Positions 48,306 through 58,313 of a stretch of 64,000 bases of DNA are shown one piece after another. Each line of letters opens with the position of its first letter. Position 1 is the stretch's first letter. Made by a program: the position numbers and the translations under genes. Under the pieces are notes generated by a model that did not search any database, was not told the DNA's origin, and saw nothing but the letters and a program-made list of their open reading frames with translations. The stretch is from Geosiphon pyriformis (lineage: Eukaryota; Glomeromycota; Glomeromycetes; Archaeosporales; Geosiphonaceae): positions 200,420 to 264,419 of the forward strand of contig JAAOMT010000699.1 of assembly GCA_016748015.1 (NCBI GenBank). Direction: 5' to 3'.

Positions 48306-49521
48306 AAACTAAAATAGATGAACTTTTTATTTTTAATAATTCAAAATTTAAATTTAATTTCAACTAATTTACTAATAACTATTTTTTAAATTAAAAGAAG
48401 CATGATATATATTCTATATATTTGGTAAAAAAAATTGAGCAATTAAATCAATAATTAGGCAAAAAGATGCTTCAATTAACCAATTAAATATTTAAATCTG
48501 TTTTAAAAATGACAAAATAATGACAAAATAATAATGCAAATTTCATAAATATTTTTAAATATCTCGCCATAAAAAATTATTTTAAAAAAAGCCAACAAAA
48601 AAACTTATTTTTCATTAATAAAAATTAGCTTTTTTTGACAAGAGATAATTAATTATAACAAATTTTCAATTAAAATTTTTATTTATTTATTTATTTATAA
48701 AGTAATTCATAAACAAATTATTTTTTAATGTTAATTTTTATTTTTAAAATTTCAGTTAATGTTTAACATTGAATTATTATTTTTCATGATAATAAATTAC
48801 ATTTAAAAATTATTAATAAAAAAAATTATTTATTTTGATATCAATTTTTTTAAAAGCTGTTAAAATATTTTTAAAATGATGAAATTTAAAACTTATTATG
48901 AATTACATATTTAATGATAAACTAGATATTTCTAAATCAAAGAATTCTATGTACTTTAATTATTACTATAAATAAAAAGTTAAAATAAAAAACTAATACG
49001 GTTATAAAAAGGTTACTTTTAAGTTGAACAGCTAATCCCATGTAAAAAGTGCATGAACAGGATTATTAAAGAAAAGATTTTTTTTTTTAGTTAATCTGTT
49101 TAAAAGAATGTTTTTCATCAATTCAATGCTTTAACTTTCTGGTTGTGAGAGTAAGAAATCGGACCTCGCAACAAGTATTTAAAAGTCAATATCAAATCCA
49201 TTATAATTTGATATCTTAATCAGTTAAGTAAATGAGACCTTTTATAATTCTTTTGTCAAATTAATTATAATGGTGCGAAACGTATATCAGTGATTTAAAA
49301 AATTATACATATATGCCATAAATTTTATTTACTATTTATAAATTAACGATGTGATCAATTTTGAAAACTCCAATGGAAAATATATCATAAGTATATGCAT
49401 TATGCAAAAAATACTGATGGGTCAATGTAGAAAGAAAAGCAAGGTTCCTCCTATAAAACTTGTTATAAAAAAACTTATTGGAAACTACTAAAAAAGAAAG
49501 ATTTTTGTTAAATTTTTACAA
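47319..49521. other. A+T-rich spacer between two lipase-like genes
   Basis: A 67-codon minus frame at 47381-47584 contains a hydrophobic TYFWWNIFVIVSI segment and could be a lost 5' exon or leader; it is not assignable. An (ATT)n/(AAT)n microsatellite lies at 48243-48303. The remainder is very A+T-rich without gene signals. Confidence 0.45.
48243..48303. repeat. Palindromic AAT/ATT trinucleotide array
   Basis: About six TAA units pass directly into about 13 TTA units, so the array can fold back on itself at its left end. It lies in noncoding DNA between genes. Confidence 0.9.
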
Positions 49522-50987
49522 TTATTTTGGCACCAAAGGCAAAGGAGGACATGCAGCCATAAGGTGTCCAAAATAAGGACCCTTGTGTGAGAGTAAAGAA
49601 GATCGATTTTTAGCTTTTTTTATCTTTTTTCAGTTATTGCAAAACTATTTAAAAATATTTACGAGTTAGCTTAAATTATCAATTTATCTCTTATTTATAG
49701 AATTAAAATAACATACTTTAGATTCATATAAATCTTCCCTGGGACCTTTAAGCTCGTAACACTCATATAATTTTGGTTCATTATCAGTACTCAAACCTTG
49801 ACAATCGCAATCCACCTTTGCGATCCAGTACTCTCGTGCATGATGCGTCCATTTTATCTGACGAGTCGGTTGGGGCAATCGTGGAATCAAATCATCATAA
49901 TTGGTCACTCGAAATACTGAGTCTTTAAGGAGAGTATTGATATGGTTGGAAAATTGTTGATTTCCAATTCTAGGTAAACCATAGGTAAAGATTTTAATAT
50001 CGGGTATGTGGCCAGGAGGAAGTTTACCATTGTAAAGTATCCCAAGAGCTGTGAATATTGCGAATACTGTAATTGAAAACCGAAATGATGACATAAGGTT
50101 ATTTAGTATTAAATCAGGCATCAAATTTCAGAAATCTAAATGACAACCTCCCCCAACGCCATGCCCAATCAATCGATAATGCCACCGAATAGCAACAGCC
50201 CGATTCATCCGAGCCCAGTGAAGTTTCAATGATAATAATTTCCAACCCGCTAAAAATTCTGTATAAAATTCTTGATCTACCATTACCCCCGTTGCATTTC
50301 GATAAAACATCGTAGGTCGACTTGCTTTCCTAAAATTTGCATCTAATCTCCAACCACGGAATAAAATTTGGGCATTCAATTTATGCTTGCCGGAAAGAAT
50401 CAATGCTAAAGTTTGGTATAAAATTTATGATTGGGATTTTGAAATATACAATTCTTAAAAGTTTAAATTCTTAAAATTGAAGCGTTAATTACCATGAAAA
50501 CGGTCAGTTAACTTTAAAACTTTTTTCGAATTACTGATCTGGTTTTCCTCTAGACAAGATGCAATGGCGGCGAAAGCTGCGAAATACTGGATATCCAAAT
50601 ATTTAGGGTCTTGTTTAGGTAGAAGTCTTCTTGTTAATTGAGGTAATATTCTTTTGATTACTGTGATTTAATGTTTAGGTGTTATACATTTATCAAAGGC
50701 CGGGTTTTTTTTAGGTAAGACACATGCTGAAATATTTGTTTGATTGAATTTCGAAATATTTCTGGATAAAGAATTTTGATATTCTATTGGAAAAACGAAA
50801 ATCAATTGATTCGGATGAGTTTCCATGGATTTTCATTAAGAACGGACGACACATACTGACCATACGGAAATTCATGGTGATTTGATTGAAAAGATTGGAA
50901 AAAAATATTCAGAATTACAATGATCAGTGAAAGAAATCCTAATATTCGCCCAATCCATAACAATGGATTCATTTTCAAATTTATCAT
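49522..50987 (-). pseudogene. Lipase class 3-like gene with GHGVGG elbow, last exon interrupted (paralogue 3)
   Basis: Transcript-order exons: 50987-50861, 50783-50724, 50660-50493, 50405-50148, 50066-49717 and 49644-49522. The first five are in frame throughout (321 codons; internal introns in phase 1). Residues ~8-30 (LLWIGRILGFLSLIIVILNI) are a membrane anchor. Landmarks are MVDQEFYTEF, GHGVGG (199-204, Gly201 at the nucleophile site), YGLPRIGN, TNYDDLIPRLP and HHAREYW. The last exon begins FCN as in paralogue 1, but its fifth codon is TGA. Beyond that the frame continues with SHKGPYFGHLM, the equivalent of the His motif. Thus the protein probably ends early and loses that histidine, unless an alternative acceptor at 49634 (after AAAAAAG) is used. 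The earlier part is well preserved, so the loss is recent. Confidence 0.72.
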
Positions 50988-53124
50988 GTATTCAGATAAA
51001 CTCAAATTGTAAATTCATTCACGATATCAATATTTGAAGTGAATTTTTTAAACCTAATCATATTATCTTGCTCAGTGGTGGATTAAATGTTTAAACTTTA
51101 AAAAGTATTCGATTTGCAAGATGACAGGAAAAATATTTTAATTATTTATCTATGAAATAAATTTGATTGACACAAATTTTTAATATTTTGAAAATCGGAA
51201 TAATTACATGTAAACCTTCCTGACTTTCATTGAGATATATGAGTCTTGAGTATTGAAGGGTTTAATTAGTAAAAGGAGTAGATTTTTGTTATGATAAATT
51301 TTTTTAAAATTATATGTAGTAAGATTTTAGCCATTAATATGGTACTTGATTAAAATTTTCATTTTTTTTCCCAACAAGAGGAATTATAACAAAAACATTA
51401 ATAAAATATTTATCAGTCAAAAATATTTAAAACTTCGACCTTTCATTTTCGAATAAATTATAAAATATAAGCCAATAATCTTTCAAACCGTCTCTTTCTA
51501 TTTTCATTTCAATACGATTAATACTTTACATAAGGAAAATTCCAAAAAGTTTGATTTATAATTATTGATATTTTTCTTGAATATAGATGTTTGGTATTGA
51601 TTTTTCTTTCAAAGTTCATATTATGATTACCTCATTTTCCTCAAAATATGATATCTTTCATTTTATCCAAAAAATGAAAAGAGTTTCTCACCCACTTTAG
51701 AATTGGAAAACAAGAAACTTGAATAAATTGAACTTGAACAAATTTCATAAACCCGTAAGTCAGAAAATTAAAATCAACCAAAATTTCAAATATATCCCAG
51801 CTAATATTTTCCTCCCAAAACCTCCTGTGCTTTTTTTAAATTGTGAACTTGACGAGTATAAAATATCACGAGATTTCTAATTAAAACTTTATCGTTTATC
51901 TATTGTGATATCTTCTTTTTTAAATCAACAATAAAAGAATCAAAGATCGATGTAAATAGTCCAAACAAAGATTTTCTGAAACAACCAAATATTTATAAAT
52001 TTTCTATACAAAGAAAATTATTGAGACTAAAAAATTTTAATGAAGCAAATAAAGTGGATTAACAACAAACGAGCCATAGAAATTCTGTAAAGCGGGGCTG
52101 TTTCTTTAAATCAGGTGGTCTAAATAGTATTCCACGCAAAAGATGGGAGGAAACTCGCAATCATTTAAAATTTATATTTATATTATCCATGAATGCCACT
52201 TATCTTGGGAAACGGTTTGAGAACTCAGATGGTATCAAAGAAGTTTTATGATAAGTCTTGGGCTCGAAGCTCTGCTTCATTAATGGTCTCAAATATCAGG
52301 AGTTTGAAACTTTTGATTGGGTGATTCGCGATTTTGATCTAAACCCTTATCTGGCAGTCTCAACCTTAAGCTCGTCGAATTTTTAAAATTTAACATGCAT
52401 GATTTATATCGTTACAGTTTTTATCTTCCGAACCACACAATTATGCGGAAACTGATTATTTTTCAGATTAAGATCAATAAAATGATAGAAATATTCAGAC
52501 TTTGAAAATTTTAACATTGATATTATCTGGTATTTAATTAAAAATGTCAAACATAACTTTAGATAATTCCAAGAATATTGCATATATAATAGAGAAGCTA
52601 AGTTTTTTTCTGAAATATAAATTAATGTTAAATATTAATATTAATATTACAAAAAATGTTGTACAAGAAGGAGGTAGTAAATGTCTTTCTACAGAATATG
52701 TTAATAAAAAAACTTCAATGGTTCTATATGAATTCTTGATATTTTCAAGACTCTAGTTTAACAAGAAAGTAATATAATATATTTATAACTTTGGTAATTA
52801 ATCAAATCTTATTTTTGTTAAATGAGATTATATAAATTTTTACAAAATTGTAATATGATGACAATAATCAATTTTATAATTGATAACTGAATGTTTAAAA
52901 TTCAAATTAATCATTTCTGCATTATGTACACATATGTCAAGATGTTTGATGCACAAACAAGAAACACGTTTGCATATTTGCAAGGTCCACCTACTGTGGA
53001 AGCAATTTTAAGTAACGAAAATATACTATACTATTGTAAAATAAAATTCTGTTTTATTCCTTCATAACAGTGTGATGGCTATTTAAACTTATTGAATTAC
53101 AGAATAATTGTTTCGTTTTCCAAT
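50988..53124. other. Intergenic region between paralogue 3 and the HPC2 gene
   Basis: No supported gene. A less A+T-rich block at 52060-52400 contains no long frame but reads like former coding sequence (for example around GGTTTGAGAACTCAGATGG). A 70-codon plus frame at 52544-52756 has balanced composition but no match. Confidence 0.4.
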
Positions 53125-55622
53125 TTATTTTTCTACCACGTGAATAGTTTTCTCCTCCCTTTTGGTTTGACGTTTAGAGGCACTATACATTCGAGATATC
53201 TCGTAAGAAGACATCCAACCGGGAGGCCACAGTTCGAGGAGCTAGGTGTATCATAAAATAAGAAAAAGCATCAAGAAATTACGAGAGGTTCAAAATTTTG
53301 ATCACTAGAGTAAAAAAAAACCATTATTTACCCGCTGGTATAATATTTTTCGCATTTTTTGTTCTGAAAGACGCTCTGACTTATCTTCAGCCCCCCTTTG
53401 AAATCAAAGAAAAACAAATTTTTAGTTGAAAACGAAGTTATAAATTGAAATAAAAATTTATCAAATTACATAAGGTCATTTTTCATCATTGTAATAGCCA
53501 TCTCCATCTGAATTATTTGCCATAAAAGCCCCTTTGTTTTGACGGTCCACTCGAATTTCTTGCCTTTACTGGAAACAGTGTGATTTGCCGTCGCATCTCT
53601 GTCTGTGTTTGCACTGGAAAGATCGGATGATAGTTCCGAACTGAACAGAGATGCATGCCTTTGTAGAATTTCGGGTATGATTTCTTTCAATTCTCCTTCA
53701 AATTTTTTCATTAGATTATCTCTCTGTTGTTCCAATTCTGGTATTTTTATGGGATATAGGGTCCTTTTACAGAGTCTCTATAAGAAAGAAAATAAAAATT
53801 TATAGATGAACGAAATGTCAGGTTTAATAGAATCATCAAAACTAATAAAAAAATTCTATGCAGTTTTCTGCGCGGTCAAGTATGTTCAGAAAGCTGAACA
53901 TACTCGACGTATTGATGTGGTTCTTATAGAAAATAAATTAAAAATGTTAAAATGTAACTAACCGTGACTGTATACTTATTGTATGGCAAAATATTGGTTA
54001 CTATTTTGAAAAAGTTCTCATTAAACTCGTTATATTCGTAGGCTTTGTTTATAGTAGCTAATAAGTGAGGCTTAAGATTAGGAGGAAATCTATTTTTAAG
54101 CGCAAAAGATTCTGAAGGAGTGAAAATGACACATGGCAAATGATTAACAACAGTTTTATTTTAGATAGAGTAAATTATGGAATTTTCTAGATTAACGTAC
54201 CTGCAGCTACTTCTGATTTAAATGTGTCCAAAATTTTTTGCACCTCCGGATTTATAGATTCCTAAAAAGTCAATCAATAATAAAAGAATGAGCTCAATTT
54301 TTCTACTAGTCAAATCTCTACGATCTTGGGTAAATAGATAGGTAGGTAGGTAAGTAGGTACCTACCACAGGATAAGGTTTAAGAGTTTTCCCCGGAGTTT
54401 TGTTAACTTCCGGAATAAATCTCGGGGTAGGAGAAGGAGAAGTTATATCTTTTCTATTACATGAATTATTGGCTTCATTTTTTGAATGAGGCATTGGATT
54501 GACGATAAGAGAGATAGTACCATTTCTGTTAGGTGGTGGTAGTGGTGCATGTGCGGGAATGGAGGAATCTTTAATTATATTTGCGGCCTTTGAAGTGGAC
54601 GCATGATTTGAATCTTTCAAAGAAGACTGACTTGAACTCTTCAAAATAGGCTGACCGGAATACTTAATTGACGAAATTTGATAATTGTCTTTGAAAATTA
54701 ATTTTTGAGGGACAATAACCTCAAAAATTTGAGAATCTGAAAACTGTGATGATGATGTTTTCTTTGACCCATGGATAGTATTGTTGCTATTATCTTCGGC
54801 ACCTGTATGACCTTTCTTTGATATCTTTCGTACCCTAACGTCCATAGCGGTTGATTTTCGTTTGGAGAAGACCTTTTTCGTATTAGGCGACGCATCACTA
54901 ATTTAAGGAAATCGAAACATCAATAAATATTTCTATTTGGAAGGTTTGACAACAAGACCAACCAGATGAAACTGTGGAAAATCATACTCAATATCCGAGT
55001 CCTCAACTTGTAGAGGACCTTTCCAAACAAAGAAACCATCAACAGAGCGACGAATCTCTCCAGTGTAGCGTTGTGATGGAGCTAACTCACTATCATCAAT
55101 GAATGGATCTGAAAAATCATAATTTTCCATTCTTGCTTTCTTTTTTCGCACTTTTTTCTAAAAGGAAAAAAATGGCAATTCTTTGAAAAGAGGGTCGAAT
55201 TTGTGAAAAGCTTACTATACCTCTTGTTCAATCTTTGCCCCTTTTGTGTTGATCTCTTCATTTTCAAGAATACGACGAAGAGGATCCTTTTCTGAAGAAA
55301 AATCACCGGGCTGTGTTGAAGTCGGGGATGGAGATTGAGGATCAGGGGTTTGAAAACCTTCTAATCCTTCACCCGACAAATCAGACTCAGAGTCTGTTTC
55401 ATTTTGTCTTGGAGGGGTTAGGGGTAAAACACCAGCTTCTTTTAACAAATCATGTATATCAACTATGTTGTTTTCTGGAAATGTTAAAGGAATATTGATA
55501 GTTATCATTCTAGAAGGTGGTAGCAGAGTCGGTTCAGGTTTAAATTTTTCGCCCATTCTAACAATCTCATTAGATGGTTCAACAGAGTCCTTTAAGCCTT
55601 TTCCGATTTTTTCTTTAGGCAT
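53125..55622 (-). CDS. HPC2: HPC2/ubinuclein-like subunit of the HIR histone chaperone complex, eight exons
   Basis: Transcript-order exons: 55622-55221, 55157-54973 (3' edge uncertain), 54897-54366, 54261-54201, 54111-53963, 53777-53470, 53395-53332 and 53241-53125, giving about 605 aa with consistent phases. The HUN/HRD domain lies at residues ~140-185: NYDFSDPFIDDSELAP and then DGFFVWKGPLQVE, nearly diagnostic of HPC2 and ubinucleins. A Ser-rich linker follows. The C-terminal ubinuclein middle domain has FALKNRFPPNLKPHLLATIN, IPELEQQRDNLMKKFEGEL, KGLLWQIIQMEM and ends WPPGWMSSYEISRMYSASKR. Such proteins bind Asf1/Hir1 and H3.3-type histones for replication-independent chromatin assembly. 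The exon 2-3 junction uses a weak GTTTCA donor; other choices change a few residues only. Confidence 0.85.
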
Positions 55623-57428
55623 TTCGTTCAAAGATCAAATCCTGATGAAATGAGTGAGAATTAGTCAAAAAACTTAGGCTGACCCTGAATAAGGTTGGAA
55701 TAGTCAGGCAACAAAGATTTCAGAGATCTGAGAAAAATGTAGAAATTATGGGGGTGGGGGGGGGGGGGCGGGGGGTCTAGTGGAAGCAGAAAAAGCCTGG
55801 TTCTTGGCAATTTCACACGGGACAAAAGAGTTCAGTTTTTTAAGAACACAACTTCTGATTCACAATCTCACGAAGCCCTAAGTTTAAACCTTAAGAATCA
55901 CGTGAGTTAGATCAAACGATCAAGTAGAATTACACGCGCTAATTTGGTATTGGTGTTACATCTAAAAGAATTGTTTACTTTTAGTAATCATGTAAATTAA
56001 GTTAAAATGTAAATTTCATTTGCTTATAAAATATAAGTAATATTAAGTTTTAAATAATTTTTTTAATTTTAATTTTTAATTTTAATTTTTATATATAAAA
56101 TCAAAATATCTTTTGAAATTTGTGATTATTTTAAAAAATATTTTGATTTTAATTAAGTAGTAAAATATCAATTTATTCAATAATTTATCAAGAATTTTTT
56201 AATATACTTAAAGTTGTGAGTTAAATAATTACTAAATATGAAATTGATGTAAATTATAAATAAAAGTTGATTAATTCTTATATTCTTCAAAGTTATTATA
56301 AAATTCAGGATATTCCTATTATACATGGTTCATTTTTTTGGTAATACACGTATCTTAATGCTATTGCGATAAAACTATTAGAATAAATTTTAAAATACAT
56401 AAATAATAAATCAGTATATTATTTACGGTTCAAGTCTTTGGATACTTTTTTCCTCATAAAGCTTTTTGTTTATTGACCTGCTTCTACGAGTAGTACCCTA
56501 GCCACTATCTATTACATAATGACATACAAATGCTATGTACTAGACGTGACTCATGCTTTTCCAACACGTGACCCACTTTTTTTAAAATCTTTGTAATATG
56601 CGAAACTTTTAATTTTTTCATTGATTCATTGATTAATTTAAATATTAAGTTTCGACCTCAAAATAAAGATAAAATTATAAATAAAGATTCCAAAATTTTA
56701 AAATTTAGTTTAAAATTTGTAGAAACTTTTACTTTAAAAGAAGTTATTTTTGATCAATTTTCTTATTCTCTATTGCACCGTAAATTTCCAAGATTTTTAA
56801 TCATATTTGTTTATGCGATTGCTGTTTTATATTAATATATCAAAGAAACTTGAATCACTATCTCCGCTAGGACTTTTCTACAAACATTAACACATAGCAT
56901 ACTATTCATTTCATAGATATCAAGAAACAAGATAACCCATTGCTTATCCAAAATTTATTCTTATCTTGAAAATAATTAATTAATTTTATTTTCAACACAT
57001 GATATTGAGTTAGTATATGTAAAACTTGATGACAAATTTTAACATATTGAAAGCCCATTATTATTTTTTAATTATTACTATTATTAAATGCAATGGATAC
57101 TTTTTTATTTTTTCGGTTATAATTCTCTTTTCTTTTTTTAATTTTTTTGCCCATAATCTCATTAATAGTTAAAGATCCTTTTGAATCAAATAACACATTC
57201 ATACTTCCCAATTTTATCCCGCTACCAAAGATTTTTTGTTTGAAGCAAAAGTGTTTACTGCGCACATTTATTGTCCAGATGTTTCAGTATCACAGATTTT
57301 TCTTACATATGAATTATCTAGTAACTTATTTTGTTTTTCATTTTTCTTTAAGAAATCATGCTCTCCGACTAAATTTTTATTGAAACAAATGTTTAAATCG
57401 AAAAATAGCTATGATTCACACTTTCAGG
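55623..57428. other. Intergenic region with G-rich run and CACGTGAC motif
   Basis: It holds the HPC2 promoter (just above 55622), a G-rich run at 55750-55775 and a CACGTGA site at ~55892. A ~60-bp segment ending near 56578 recurs near 62926. Short frames at 56629-56835 and 57147-57383 are unconvincing, although the second may be decayed sequence from the first exons of paralogue 4. Confidence 0.5.
55750..55775. repeat. G-rich run, possible G-quadruplex
   Basis: Twenty-six bases contain only G apart from one T and one C (GGGGTGGGG, then 12 more G interrupted by one C). It lies about 130 bp upstream of the HPC2 start codon, on the coding-strand side as C-rich DNA. Such a run is conspicuous in this A+T-rich window. 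Confidence 0.8.
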
Positions 57429-58313
57429 TTATTGAAAGTCTAAGGTATACAAAGCAGTTTATCAGCGTAATATTTGCAACATTCAAGACACCAGAATGGA
57501 TTTATGATGAATTTGATAGTATGGGGGGAACATCAGACCTGATAGACGTTCATGGTTTTTAAGAAAATTTTATATAAAGTATTGAAATCTTGTAGCCAAT
57601 CAGATCTTGAAAATGTTGACAAATATGTAGATAATAACATAATCTACGACAAATTTTACTCTGGACATGGCTGGGGCGCAGGTAAGTAAAATGTTAATTC
57701 TCAAAAAAAAATTGTTTTCTTTGCAATTGACAGTTTTTTTTCATTCAAATTTTGGCCATTTTGCAGCAATAATTTTCAACAATTTTTGGTCAAAGCGGCT
57801 GATAATATTAATTACCTATGGAGCTCCGCGCATAGGAAATGATATCTTTGTAAGATATATGCAGAAAAGAATTTGGGTTGAACGAGTGACAGTTAACAAT
57901 GATTATGCTCCTTTATTCTTTGGAGATGATTATTTGACTCACACCTCAATGGAAACTTGGATTGTTTCAGATAAGAGTTGTAATTTATGGACAAGGTATG
58001 ATGAACAAATAGAATTTTACAACGAGAAAGATTAGTTTGACTGATGTACCAGTCCTGTAGGAAGGGAGAATAAGGTCTTGTAAAATTAATACTTTTTAAC
58101 GTATGATAAATCTATTTCTCTTTTCTGACCATATTTATTCGTATTTTTTAGAAATGTAACCTACGATTTAAGAATTTTCAAGGCACTATTCAAGTCCAAC
58201 AGACAACTGCTCATTTAGATCCATATTTTAGCTTTTTTATGTCTCGTGAAAGATGTCAGGGTAGTAGACTTTTACGTAGAGAAAATAATATTGCCAAAGA
58301 AAGACATTTATAA
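57429..58313 (+). pseudogene. Lipase class 3-like gene with GHGWGA elbow, frameshifted (paralogue 4)
   Basis: Recognisable exons: 57429-57681, 57734 to about 58070, and 58152-58313. The first begins after TTTCAG with VIESLRYTKQF, matching the start of the equivalent exon in paralogues 1-3. It continues PEWIYDEFDSMGG and then breaks at a five-T run (57557-57561), where one T too many shifts the frame. The other frame resumes KKILYKVLKS and reaches YSGHGWGA. Exon 2 gives YGAPRIGN and VNNDYAPLF but meets a TAG at 58033-58035. Exon 3 is open and supplies TTAHLDPYFSFFM and a basic tail. No 5' exon or membrane anchor was found. The homopolymer shift could be a sequencing error; the TAG and missing 5' part argue for a true pseudogene. 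Confidence 0.7.
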
